From Candidatus Nitricoxidivorans perseverans (lineage in GTDB: Bacteria > Pseudomonadota > Gammaproteobacteria > Burkholderiales > Rhodocyclaceae), in NCBI GenBank assembly GCA_030246985.1, contig CP107246.1:1738282-1802281 (forward strand): a stretch of 64,000 nt of DNA. Direction: 5' to 3'. The first letter of the stretch is position 1. Each line of letters begins with the position of its first letter. Made by a program: the position numbers and the translations under genes. The notes below the pieces were generated by a model. The model ran no database searches. It had not been told where the DNA came from and worked only from the letters and a program-made list of their open reading frames with translations. Below, in pieces: positions 27,432 through 35,884 of the stretch.

Positions 27432-29668
27432 CAGAACTGGTATTTCGCCTGCGCGACCCAGCTGCGCTGGGTGTAGGGGTGGAAGGCGAAATACTTTTCG
27501 TTGGTCAGGTTATCCACGCCCACGGCCACCGAGAACCGCTTGTCGAACCGGTAGTTGAACTTGGCGTCGATCACGAGGAAGCGGCTGGTGCTCCCATAGA
27601 CCTCGTCGTTGGTGTCGCTGTTGTCAAACTCGTTGAACTGGCGACCGGAGTATCGACCGGCCAGCGTCCAGTCCATCTTGTCGCTGGCGTGCCAGGTCGC
27701 AGCCAGCGTCGCCCGCCAGTCGGGCAGGCGGATCATGCGGTGGCCCACGGCCGTCGGCCGCTGCTCCCAGGCCAGGATGCGCGAATCGACGAACGTCAGG
27801 CTGCCGGTCAGGTCGAGGCCGCGGATAAATGCGTCCTTGTGCTGCAGGGCGGTCTCGATGCCGCGCACGCGCACCTTGCTTACGTTCTGCACGGTGGTGA
27901 CGGTGCCCGTGGTCTGGCGCGTCAGCGCGTCCTTCAGGTTGTCCTGGAAGAGCGAGACGCGCAGGCTGCCGCCGCCGATGTCGCGCTCGGCGGCCAGCTC
28001 GCCCGCCAGTATCTTTTCCGGCTTGAGGTTGGGGTCGTTGTTGACGATGGTCGAGCCGGAGATCGAGCCCTGAAACAGCTCGGTCACCGTGGGGAAGCGC
28101 GTGGCGCGGGAGAGCGAGCCGCGCAGCAGCCAGTCCTCCGTCGCCACCCATGAAAGCGAGAACTTGGGCGAGGCGAATGTCGACTTCCGGTCGGGATAGG
28201 TCAGTGTGCTGGTCGTATTCGTCTTGGTGCCATTGAATGCGCGCCATTGCTCGTAGCGCAGACCAATGGTCATCTTCAGGTCCGGGCTCAGGGCGATGGC
28301 GTCCTGGACGTATATGCCCTGCGTCTCCGTCTTGCCCGTGTTGCCCGCATTGACGGTGGTCGCATCTCCAACGAGCCAGTTCGTGTTCGTCCAGGTACGG
28401 TCGTTGAGCGTGTGCTTGTCGTAGTGGTAGCCGAATGCGACGTCGTGTCCGCGCTTGCCCCGCGCCGGCCGCCAGTCGACGCGCATGTCGGCGGTCACCC
28501 AGCCGGTGCCGTCGAGCAACTGCACCTGGCCGGCGCCGCCGCTCGCCGCCCCCGGCAGCGCGGTGGTGGGCTTGCGCGTCTTGTCCTTGTCGATGTCGTA
28601 GTCCGTCAGCGCCGCCTCGAACGCCCAGTCGCCCTCCGATTTCGGGTCGAAGCGCCAGGTCAGGCTGTTCATCCAGTGCTCTTCGAGGCGCTTGGAAGGC
28701 TGCAAGTCGGTGGCGGACAGGCTGTAAGTCGCGCCGTCGATCTTGACGCTGCCGCTATAGACGGGATTGCCCGACGCGTCGCGCAGATAGGTCTGCACGC
28801 CGACGTCCGAATCGTTGCGCCAGTGGCCCAATGTATAGGTGAGCCGCGAGGCGGGCGAAAAGTCGTACGCGAGCTTGATCTTGGCGTTGCCCTGGATCGT
28901 GTGGTCGATGCTGGTGGCGCCCATGACCACGCGGTCGGCATTCTTGGGGTCCTTGTCCCAGTGGTAGCCGGTGACGACCGTGCCGCCGGTGTCCGCCGTT
29001 TTGCGCGAGGATGTCTTGAACGACTGCGGGTGGCCGGTGTTATCGAAATGGCTCGCGGAGAGCGTCCAGCGCAGGTCGCCGTGGCGGTTGCCGAGGAATG
29101 CGCCCAGGCGCGAGCCGCTGTAGGTCTCGTCGGTGCCGTAGAGATTGAAGGACTGGGTGAATGCCTGCGCCTCGGCATGGGCCTCGAACTTCTCCGGCAG
29201 CTTCGACTTCATGACCATGACGACGCCGACGGCGTTGCCCGAATAGGCGGCGGAATGCGCGCCGTAGCTCACGTCGACGCGATCGATCTCCTGCGGCGCG
29301 ATGAACCACCAGCGCGGCGCGTAGGCGAACGAGTTGCCCAGCAGCATCGACACCAGGACGTTGTCGGCATAGACGAGCGAGCGGGCGGAATCGATCGTGC
29401 CCGAGTTGCGGGACGACAGGATGGCGTTGCGGTCGCCGATGTATCGCTTGCGGACCTGGACGCTGGGCAGGTATTTGACCGCGTCCTCGGTGTTGATGAC
29501 GTTGGTGCTCTCGATCAGCGCCTTGGTGGCCGCCTCGGTCGAGGTGGTGATGTTGCGAAAGGCGGCGGGACGCTCGCCGTAGACCGTCATTTCGCTCAGG
29601 CTGGCCTCCTGCGCAAGTGCCGATGCCGCGGCGGACATCAGCGCCAGCGCGATGGTGTTACGTTTCAT
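27431..29668 (-). CDS. TonB-dependent outer-membrane receptor, first locus (metal or metallophore)
   Basis: 745 residues from ATG 29668. Signal peptide MKRNTIALALMSAAASALAQ, TonB box region 'LSEMTVYGER', plug domain with 'EDAVKYLPSVQVRKRYIGDRNAILSSRNSGT' and 'PQEIDRVDVSYGAHSAAYSGNAVGVVMVMKS', and a 22-strand barrel ending 'KYFAFHPYTQRSWVAQAKYQF' with the C-terminal Phe needed for BAM insertion. The ligand cannot be read. Partner genes (TonB-ExbBD, PCu(A)C, thioredoxin, CxCC Asp-box protein) suggest copper or a copper complex, but an iron siderophore is possible. It overlaps the TlpA-like gene by four bases. Confidence 0.9.
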   Translation of the reverse strand: MKRNTIALALMSAAASALAQEASLSEMTVYGERPAAFRNITTSTEAATKALIESTNVINTEDAVKYLPSVQVRKRYIGDRNAILSSRNSGTIDSARSLVYADNVLVSMLLGNSFAYAPRWWFIAPQEIDRVDVSYGAHSAAYSGNAVGVVMVMKSKLPEKFEAHAEAQAFTQSFNLYGTDETYSGSRLGAFLGNRHGDLRWTLSASHFDNTGHPQSFKTSSRKTADTGGTVVTGYHWDKDPKNADRVVMGATSIDHTIQGNAKIKLAYDFSPASRLTYTLGHWRNDSDVGVQTYLRDASGNPVYSGSVKIDGATYSLSATDLQPSKRLEEHWMNSLTWRFDPKSEGDWAFEAALTDYDIDKDKTRKPTTALPGAASGGAGQVQLLDGTGWVTADMRVDWRPARGKRGHDVAFGYHYDKHTLNDRTWTNTNWLVGDATTVNAGNTGKTETQGIYVQDAIALSPDLKMTIGLRYEQWRAFNGTKTNTTSTLTYPDRKSTFASPKFSLSWVATEDWLLRGSLSRATRFPTVTELFQGSISGSTIVNNDPNLKPEKILAGELAAERDIGGGSLRVSLFQDNLKDALTRQTTGTVTTVQNVSKVRVRGIETALQHKDAFIRGLDLTGSLTFVDSRILAWEQRPTAVGHRMIRLPDWRATLAATWHASDKMDWTLAGRYSGRQFNEFDNSDTNDEVYGSTSRFLVIDAKFNYRFDKRFSVAVGVDNLTNEKYFAFHPYTQRSWVAQAKYQF

Positions 29669-30147
29669 CTGGGCTTCCCCCTCGATTGAAAGAATTGTTT
29701 GACCGTTGCCTCGCCGAGCGAGCCGGCATGGGCTTCTCGGCGGTGGGCGGCATCGAATAGATAGCTGCGCGGCAGCTCGCCGCGCCAGGATGGGTCGATG
29801 GCGAACCGCAGGCGCTCGGGCACGTCGTCGTCGAACACCCAGGTGTCGATGCGGCCGAGCCCGAATCGCCCGAGCGCGGCGCGGATGTCCTTCCCGTCTT
29901 CCGGCGTGTCGGTGGAGACGAGCGCCAGCGGCAGGGCGGGGGCCTTGCGGACGAGCCGGCCCAGCATCTTCAGTTCGCCCGCGCAGTGCGTGCAGGTGGT
30001 CGACCACAGCACCAGGATGAACGGGCGGCCGGCGAATTGTTCCTTGATCGCCGTGACGCTGCCGGTCGTGAATGGGCGCAATTCCGCGGCCGAAGCCTGC
30101 GCGGTCGCGGCGAGGCACAGCGCCAGCGCGATCAGCCCCCGCCTCAT
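29665..30147 (-). CDS. Periplasmic TlpA/ResA-like thioredoxin-fold protein
   Basis: 160 residues. Signal peptide (MRRGLIALALCLAATAQASA). Redox motif CTHC at residues 52-55 in 'ILVLWSTTCTHCAGELKML', with the conserved 'LVSTDTPEDG' and cis-Pro region 'GELPRSYLFDAAH'. It may keep cysteines of the co-encoded CxCC protein reduced, or reduce Cu(II) to Cu(I). The ATG overlaps the Asp-box gene and the stop overlaps the receptor ATG, each by four bases. The role in metal handling is inferred from context. Confidence 0.85.
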   Translation of the reverse strand: MRRGLIALALCLAATAQASAAELRPFTTGSVTAIKEQFAGRPFILVLWSTTCTHCAGELKMLGRLVRKAPALPLALVSTDTPEDGKDIRAALGRFGLGRIDTWVFDDDVPERLRFAIDPSWRGELPRSYLFDAAHRREAHAGSLGEATVKQFFQSRGKPR

Positions 30148-31331
30148 GGCGCATTTACCCGCAACACGCGCAGGCCCTCGGCGGCGGTGTTCCAGACCAC
30201 GAGCGCCTGCCGCGCGTCGACGAGCGGCAGCGCGTAGTCCGCCGCCCCCGCCGTCTCGGCCAGCTTCCGTGGCGCACTCCAGTTCGCGCCGGCATCCTCC
30301 GAAAGCATGGCCCAGGCGGAGAGGTTCTTTCCGTCGAACTCGCGCCAGCTCGCCAGCACCCGGTCGCCGTGCGCGGCCACATCCGGATGCCCTGCCTGGC
30401 GCGCGGGATCGCCCAGCGTTATAGGCTCGCTCATGACTGCCGCGTTGCTGTCCCGCTGAAAGTCAGTTTGCGCGATACGGCGATAAAAAATCCCCTGGCG
30501 CTTCTTCCCGTTGGTGAACCATACGATGTGCAGGTTGCCGCGCCCGTCGGCGGCGATGTTGCCGCCGTGGTGCGGGCAGCCGTCGATCTCCCACTCGTCG
30601 TCGGTCACGCGCAGCACGGGGCCGCCGTTCAGGCCAGCGATGGCGAAGTCGCGGATGTTCTTCCCGAACACGTGACGCCAGAAGGCCACCGGCCCCTCGC
30701 GCGTCCAGGTCAACCCCGTTCGGCAGCACTGGCAGCTGTGGTCGGCGACCTTGCGGTTGAGGCCGAAGCTCGCGCCGCCGTCGCGGGAGACCGCCGCGTA
30801 GATGCCCACCTGCGTCTGCGGCGACCCCTTGGGCGCCTTGCCGTCGCGGGCGCGCGCGTCGAGCCAGACGGCGGCGACGCCACCCCGCCCGTCGATGGCC
30901 AGCGCGTCGAAACGGTGGCTGATGACCTGCCGGTCGTCGTTGAGGATGACGGGCGGCGAGAATGTCCTGCCGCCATCGAGCGAGCGGGCATAGCGGATAT
31001 GCCCCGTCATTTTCTGGCCGAGATTCTGCGTCCAGGTCAGATGCACGGCGCCGTCCGGCGCAGCGGCGATCTTGGGCCGGTTCTCGGCGTCGGCCGTCAC
31101 GGCCTCCGGCGTCGGCGTGACCGCGGCCGGCGAAACGAAGCTCGCGCCGCCGTCCTCCGAACGGGAAACGACCAGCCGTCGGTCCTCGACCCGCGCGAGC
31201 CACAGCCGGCCCTGCGCGTCGAGGGCCGCGCCGACGGCCAGCGGCGGCGCGTGGGCGTGCTCCTGCGCCATCACCGCCCCCGCCGCGAGGGCCAAAAACA
31301 TCCCCACCAATGATTGAATCCGGAAAGCCAT
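30144..31331 (-). CDS. Exported Asp-box (sialidase-like propeller) protein with CxCC cluster
   Basis: 395 residues from ATG 31331. Signal peptide to about residue 22 (AMA/Q). At least four Asp-boxes (SEDGGASF 58-65, SLDGGRTF 117-124, SRDGGASF 182-189 and SEDAGANW near the end) indicate a beta-propeller. Between the third box and the next blade is 'ADHSCQCCRTGL' (Cys200, 202, 203), and there is a His-rich mature N-terminus (QEHAHAPP) and 'IDGCPHHGGNIAADG'. The Arg/Glu/Tyr set of true sialidases was not recognised, so glycosidase activity is doubtful. Cys and His clusters plus TlpA and PCu(A)C neighbours suggest a metal-binding periplasmic or cell-surface protein. It is the first gene of the uptake operon. 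Confidence 0.82.
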   Translation of the reverse strand: MAFRIQSLVGMFLALAAGAVMAQEHAHAPPLAVGAALDAQGRLWLARVEDRRLVVSRSEDGGASFVSPAAVTPTPEAVTADAENRPKIAAAPDGAVHLTWTQNLGQKMTGHIRYARSLDGGRTFSPPVILNDDRQVISHRFDALAIDGRGGVAAVWLDARARDGKAPKGSPQTQVGIYAAVSRDGGASFGLNRKVADHSCQCCRTGLTWTREGPVAFWRHVFGKNIRDFAIAGLNGGPVLRVTDDEWEIDGCPHHGGNIAADGRGNLHIVWFTNGKKRQGIFYRRIAQTDFQRDSNAAVMSEPITLGDPARQAGHPDVAAHGDRVLASWREFDGKNLSAWAMLSEDAGANWSAPRKLAETAGAADYALPLVDARQALVVWNTAAEGLRVLRVNAP

Positions 31332-31364
31332 GCCGCTTCTCTTCCTGTTTTGTGAAGAGAAGGA

Positions 31365-31440
31365 ATCTATTCGGATAGATGCCGCGCACGGTGCGGCAAA
31401 ACGCCGCATGCGGCAAAACGCCGCGCGTCAAGTTGTCGCA
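31365..31440. promoter_or_regulatory. Operator region A: tandem 17-bp inverted repeats before the first receptor operon
   Basis: Three 17-base units of the form TGCGRCA-N3-YGYCGCA lie in a row: TGCGGCAAAACGCCGCA (31392-31408), TGCGGCAAAACGCCGCG (31409-31425) and CGCGTCAAGTTGTCGCA (31424-31440). A perfect palindrome ATCTAT-TCGG-ATAGAT (31365-31380) lies closer to the gene. The block is 34-109 bases before the ATG at 31331 and only the Asp-box/receptor operon can use it. The same arrangement precedes the second receptor operon. No known regulator consensus is recognised. Confidence 0.7.
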
Positions 31441-31474
31441 GGGGGTTCCTTGTTGCCGTTGAGTTTGACGGTGA

Positions 31475-32206
31475 TCAAGGCTTCAGGGCTTTGCCGGCCT
31501 CCTCCTCGGTGCGTCCGTCGCGGATGTGATAGATGCGTCTGAAGGTCGGGATGATCTTTTCGTCGTGGGTGACGACGATGATCGCGGCGCCGTAGCGTTG
31601 CGCCATGTCGTTCAGGAGGCGCACGACGGAAAGCGCCCGCACGGAATCGAGGGGCGCGGTCGGCTCGTCGGCGAGGATCACGGGCGGCTGGTTGACGAGC
31701 GAGCGGGCGATGGCGACGCGCTGCTGCTCCCCACCCGACAGCATGGACACGCGAACGCCGGCCCGATGGCCGACGTCCAGCGCCTCGATCAGCGCGCGGG
31801 CGCGGCTGCGCGATTCCCCGTTCGGCCGACCCGCCAGCATGGGCAGCAGGGCGACGTTGTCGGTAACGTCGAGGAACGGAATGAGATAGGGCGCCTGGAA
31901 GATGAAACCGATACGGTCGCGCCGCAGCGCGCGCAGGTCTTTGATCTTCCAACCGCCCGACGCGCCGTCGTAGATGGTTTCGCCGCCCAGTTCGATGATG
32001 CCCGTCGTCGGTTCGATCACGGCGCCCAGGCACTTGAGCAGGGTGCTCTTACCCGATCCGCTGGGGCCGACCAGTCCGACGACTTCGCCGCGCCGGATTG
32101 TCATGTCCACGCCGCGCAGCGCCTGTACGGCCGTGGAGCCGCTGCCGTAGGTCTTGGTCAATCCGGACAACCGGATCGCCACGTCGTCGGGCGCCGCCAT
32201 GGTCAT
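31475..32206 (-). CDS. ABC exporter ATP-binding protein (DevA/LolD-like)
   Basis: 243 residues from ATG 32206, which overlaps the permease stop (ATGA). Walker A 'GPSGSGKST' (about 45), Q-loop 'FIFQAPYLIPFLDV', signature 'LSGGEQQRVAIA', Walker B 'VILADEPTAPLD' and H-loop 'VVTHD'. Closest in type to MacB/LolD/DevA cassettes that power export or periplasmic work rather than import. It is the last gene of the five-gene operon that starts with the response regulator. Confidence 0.92.
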   Translation of the reverse strand: MTMAAPDDVAIRLSGLTKTYGSGSTAVQALRGVDMTIRRGEVVGLVGPSGSGKSTLLKCLGAVIEPTTGIIELGGETIYDGASGGWKIKDLRALRRDRIGFIFQAPYLIPFLDVTDNVALLPMLAGRPNGESRSRARALIEALDVGHRAGVRVSMLSGGEQQRVAIARSLVNQPPVILADEPTAPLDSVRALSVVRLLNDMAQRYGAAIIVVTHDEKIIPTFRRIYHIRDGRTEEEAGKALKP

Positions 32207-33396
32207 CCCCCGATCGCCTCCGCCGGGTCGACCTTCAGCGCGGCGCGGATGGCCAGCACGCTGGCCAGGGCGCAAACGACCACGGTCGCCGCGAGACCCC
32301 GGGCGGCGTCCCCCGGCTCCAGCAGGACATGCTTCGGGAAGAACGGCGCCCAGATCGTCGCTGCGACCTTGCCGACGACGAAACCGATCAGTCCCAGCGC
32401 GAGCGCCTGTTGCAGGATCATCGCCGCGATGCTGCGATCGCGCGCGCCGATGAGCTTCAGCACGGCGATTTCGCGCAGCTTGTTCATGGTCATCGTGTAA
32501 ATGATGAAGGCGACGATGGCGGCGCTGACGATGGCGAGGATGACGAGGAACATGCCGATCTGTTTGGCCGAGGTGGCGATCAGCTTGGCGACGAGGATGT
32601 CCTCCATGTTTGCCCGCGTCCAGGCCGTCAGATGCTTCCATCGGCCGATTTCGGCCTTCACCTCGTCGGGCGAGTGGTCTTCCGAGACGCGGATCAGCAC
32701 GGCGTTGACGTTGTGGCTGGTCGTCTGGCTCGCCAGCACCGCGTCGAGCAGGCCGGGCGCGCCGGGGCGGTTGAGCGACGGATTGGCGGCGGTGCGCGCG
32801 CGCTCGGCGATGATGCTGTCGTTGTCCTTGAGAAACTGGATTTCCTGCGCGTCCTTGATCGGGATGAACAGCATCGGGTCGCCCGACGAGGAGGTCGCGC
32901 GGCGCGCGAGCCCGACGACCTTGTAGTCGTGGCGGCGGATGCGCACCGTGTCGCCCACCGCCAGACCCGTCTTTTCATCTGCGACGGCCTCGTAGTGGCT
33001 ACGCATCAGGGGGCGGCCCGCGACGACCTGCGCCGGTTCGCCCAGGGCGCCCGGCTCGACGCCGGCCACCATGACCCGCACATCCCTGCCCTTCACGGAG
33101 ACCTGCAGGGTGAGGTAGGCGACGTTGGCGGCCTCGGCGACGCCGGGCAGGACGGCGAGCGTGCGATAGACATCGTCGCGGATCGAGGACGGTTCGGCCC
33201 AGGGGCCGAGCGTGTCCTTCTGCACCACCCAGAGATCGGCGCCGGAAGCCGCGATCACGGCATTGCCGTCCGCCACCATGCCGCGATACACCCCGGCCAT
33301 CGTGAGCGTGACGCCGATCAACAGGCCCAGCCCGACCCCCGTGAGTACGAAGCGGCCCAGGTGATGGCCGATGTCGCGTGCGGCAAGGCTGATCAT
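32203..33396 (-). CDS. FtsX-type ABC permease (DevC-like)
   Basis: 397 residues: one N-terminal helix (about 14-36), a large periplasmic domain (about 40-270), then three helices ('MFLVILAIVSAAIVAFIIYTMTM', 'ILQQALALGLIGFVVGKVAATIW', 'GLAATVVVCALASVLAIRAAL') and the family end 'ALKVDPAEAIGG'. This four-helix FtsX layout with a separate membrane-fusion partner is the DevC type. With the cassette and HlyD-like protein it would export an amphipathic compound through an outer-membrane channel. The substrate is unknown. It overlaps both neighbours by four bases. Confidence 0.9.
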   Translation of the reverse strand: MISLAARDIGHHLGRFVLTGVGLGLLIGVTLTMAGVYRGMVADGNAVIAASGADLWVVQKDTLGPWAEPSSIRDDVYRTLAVLPGVAEAANVAYLTLQVSVKGRDVRVMVAGVEPGALGEPAQVVAGRPLMRSHYEAVADEKTGLAVGDTVRIRRHDYKVVGLARRATSSSGDPMLFIPIKDAQEIQFLKDNDSIIAERARTAANPSLNRPGAPGLLDAVLASQTTSHNVNAVLIRVSEDHSPDEVKAEIGRWKHLTAWTRANMEDILVAKLIATSAKQIGMFLVILAIVSAAIVAFIIYTMTMNKLREIAVLKLIGARDRSIAAMILQQALALGLIGFVVGKVAATIWAPFFPKHVLLEPGDAARGLAATVVVCALASVLAIRAALKVDPAEAIGG

Positions 33397-34574
33397 CCGC
33401 GCGCTGCCGAATCGCTGGTCACGCGAACGCGGTCGCCGTCGCTGATCGGGTGGCTCCGCCGCGTGACGACCGTTTCCCCCTCGGCGAGACCCTCGATGAT
33501 TTCCACGCCCGCCGCCGTGCGCACGCCGGTTTTCACGGCGCGGAACTTCGCCCGTCCCGACTCGACCACGAACACTCCCGTCCTGCCGCCCTGCCGCGAC
33601 AGGGCGGCTGGCGGCACCGCGAGAACCCCGGCGCGCATCGGCAACCGCAGGGTCACTTCGGCCATTTCGTTCAATGTCAGCCCCTCGGGAAGCCGGTCGA
33701 AAGCCACCATCGCCACGCGCTCCTCGGTGACGGCATCGGAAAGTCGCTCGATGCGCGCCACCCTGCCGGCCAGCGCCTCGGCCGGCCGGCTGCGCAGGGC
33801 GATGCCCGCGGGCAGGCCGACGGCGAGGCCGGCGGAGCGCCCCTGGTCGATGCGCACGCGCAACCAGAACGAGCCCGCCTCCGCCAGGCGCAGCACGGCC
33901 TGCCCGGCGACCGCCGTGCTGCCGGGCTCCAGTTCCCGCGACACCACGAGGCCGGCCACCGGCGCGATCAAGCGGGTGTTCGCCACCTGCCTTTCGAGCG
34001 CCGACGCCTCGGCGGCCAGGCGCGCCGCGTCCGCGCGGGCCGACTCGATGTTGGCGCGGCTCGCGGCCAAAGCCGCCTGCGCCGCGCGGGCCTCGTGCCC
34101 CTTGGCGCGTTCGGCCTCGCTGCTCACGAAGCCCCGTTCCCGCAGCGATGCATGGCGCAGCGCGCTCGCCTCGGCCGTGGTCAGCCGGCTTTCGGCTTCC
34201 ATCGTTTGCGCCTGGGCGGAAACCAGGGCCGATCGGGCGCGCGACAGCGCATGGCGGCTGGCGGCGAGCCTCTCGTTCAGGTCCACGGGGTCCATTTCGG
34301 CCAGCAGTTTTCCGGCCTCGACGCGATCCCCCTGTTCCACCCATACGCGGGCAACGCGTCCGGCCGCCGTCGGCCCGACGAGAATGGTGCGACGCGCCTC
34401 GACGACGCCGATGCCGAACAGATCGGGGGCGAGATCGAGGCGCGCGGCGGATGCGACCGAAACCCCGGCCGGCGCCAGGGGGCCGCGCGTGACGAAGAGA
34501 AAGGCGCCGACCGCCAGCAGCGACAGGCCGGCGGCGATGCCCAGCCGGCGGCGATTGAGGAATCCCAAAGTCAT
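33393..34574 (-). CDS. HlyD-family membrane-fusion protein (DevB-like)
   Basis: 393 residues. N-terminal membrane anchor ('LGIAAGLSLLAVGAFLFVT', about 11-29), lipoyl half-motifs ('VGPTAAGRVARVWVEQGDRVEAGKLLAEMDP'), a long Ala-rich coiled-coil hairpin (about 100-200), second lipoyl half ('ANTRLIAPVAGLVVSRELEPGSTA'), and beta-barrel/membrane-proximal domains. It bridges the permease to a TolC-type channel. The coupled ATGA junctions on both sides place it in one operon with the two-component system and the ABC genes. Confidence 0.9.
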   Translation of the reverse strand: MTLGFLNRRRLGIAAGLSLLAVGAFLFVTRGPLAPAGVSVASAARLDLAPDLFGIGVVEARRTILVGPTAAGRVARVWVEQGDRVEAGKLLAEMDPVDLNERLAASRHALSRARSALVSAQAQTMEAESRLTTAEASALRHASLRERGFVSSEAERAKGHEARAAQAALAASRANIESARADAARLAAEASALERQVANTRLIAPVAGLVVSRELEPGSTAVAGQAVLRLAEAGSFWLRVRIDQGRSAGLAVGLPAGIALRSRPAEALAGRVARIERLSDAVTEERVAMVAFDRLPEGLTLNEMAEVTLRLPMRAGVLAVPPAALSRQGGRTGVFVVESGRAKFRAVKTGVRTAAGVEIIEGLAEGETVVTRRSHPISDGDRVRVTSDSAARG

Positions 34575-35884
34575 GGTGCGGCTCCCGTCGGTAACGTTAT
34601 CCAGGCTTCCAGTCCCCCGCCGATGCGGGGCAGAAGGTCGACCTGCCAGCCGTTGGCCCGGGCCAGCTGCCGGACGATCGCCAGCCCCAGCCCCGCGCCT
34701 CCGGTCGTCGGGCTGCGCGAGGCGTCGAGCCGGTGGAACGGCTGGAACATCGCCTCGACCCGTTCGGCTGGGATGCCCGGCCCCCGGTCGAGGACACCGA
34801 TGCGCATCCGCCCGCCATTTGCCTCGGCCTTCAGTTCCACGGGCTTGCCGGCGCCATGACGCAGCGCGTTTTCCAGCAGGTTGCCCAGTATCCGGCGCAG
34901 GGCCAGGGGGGCTGCCCGCAGGATGGCCGCCGGACAGCTCACCGTCACCCGTTCATCATCCGCCGCGAGGCTCTCCAGCAGGGGGAGTAGCGCGATGTCT
35001 TGCGGGGTCTCCCGTTCCAGCCCGCGGGAAAGGTCGAGCACATTGCCGATCAGCCGGTCCATTTCCCCGATGTCGGCCTCCATCCGGGCGATGAGCCTCG
35101 GCGCCGGGCGCTCCTCCAGCAACGCCAGCGCAAGGCGCATGCGCGAAAGCGGCGTGCGCAGGTCGTGGGAAACGCCGGCCAGCAGAACCGTGCGCGCGGC
35201 GAGGAGTTCCCGGACCTGGCGCGCCATGTCGTTGAAGCGGCGCGCCAGCGCCGCCAGTTCGCGCGGGCCGGTTTCCGGCAGCAGTTCCGGCACTTCGCCG
35301 CGGCCGACCTGGACCGCCGCCTCTTCCAGGCGGGCCAGCGGCGCCACGGTCCGCCGCGCCAGCCAGAGGGCGGTTGCCAGCGCGAGAACGAGGCCGACCG
35401 CCAGGGAGACGGCGGCGGCCAGGAACGGACGGACGTCGAGGCTGCTGATCGGAAAGCCGACCCAGATCGCGCTCCCCCCCGAGGGCAGCGAGGCCCAGAA
35501 CCAGTCTTCGCCGCCGGCGGTCTCCCGCACCAGATGCCTGCGATCACCGGTTTTTTCCCACAGGGCGGCCTCCAGGAAATGAATGAACGGCCCATGCCAT
35601 GCGTCGCCGGCCGGACGCGGCGGCCCGGCGCGCAGGGCAAGGGCGTGGCTGCGCGCCAACTCCCGCTCGAAGGCCGGTCGGGTTTCCGGCGGAAGCTCGC
35701 TCCAGGTCTGGGCCGACAGCACCATCAGTCCGGACAGGTTGGCGGCCGAACGGCGCGCCATCGGCATCATCACGAACCCGACCACCGCCGCCGCCATCAT
35801 CAGCTCGAAAACGACGAACGCCAGCACCAGCAGCCATGCGTTCTGCCGGGCGAGGCTCGCCCCCTGCGACGCGCCGTCTTTCAT
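34571..35884 (-). CDS. Membrane sensor histidine kinase
   Basis: 437 residues from ATG 35884. Two transmembrane helices (about 16-40 and 153-172) flank a periplasmic sensor loop of about 110 residues rich in Trp and acidic residues ('GGEDWFWASLPSGGSAIWVGFP'). HAMP, then HisKA with 'LAGVSHDLRTPLSRMRLAL', then an ATPase domain with 'NLLENALRHG', 'DRGPGIP' and 'GGAGLGLAIVRQLA'. EnvZ-like architecture. It partners the OmpR-type regulator encoded just before it and, by operon structure, senses something relevant to the ABC exporter. The signal is unknown; Trp-rich loops are not typical His/Met metal sensors. Confidence 0.9.
   Translation of the reverse strand: MKDGASQGASLARQNAWLLVLAFVVFELMMAAAVVGFVMMPMARRSAANLSGLMVLSAQTWSELPPETRPAFERELARSHALALRAGPPRPAGDAWHGPFIHFLEAALWEKTGDRRHLVRETAGGEDWFWASLPSGGSAIWVGFPISSLDVRPFLAAAVSLAVGLVLALATALWLARRTVAPLARLEEAAVQVGRGEVPELLPETGPRELAALARRFNDMARQVRELLAARTVLLAGVSHDLRTPLSRMRLALALLEERPAPRLIARMEADIGEMDRLIGNVLDLSRGLERETPQDIALLPLLESLAADDERVTVSCPAAILRAAPLALRRILGNLLENALRHGAGKPVELKAEANGGRMRIGVLDRGPGIPAERVEAMFQPFHRLDASRSPTTGGAGLGLAIVRQLARANGWQVDLLPRIGGGLEAWITLPTGAAP

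Noticed and set aside
30144-31331. Exo-alpha-sialidase function for the Asp-box protein
   Set aside because: Asp-boxes show a propeller fold only; the catalytic Arg triad, Glu and Tyr were not recognised, and there are no sialic-acid genes around.
31392-31440. Tandem 17-bp units as a CRISPR array or minisatellite
   Set aside because: Only three units, no unique spacers, internal dyad symmetry, and the same motif in another promoter. An operator fits better.
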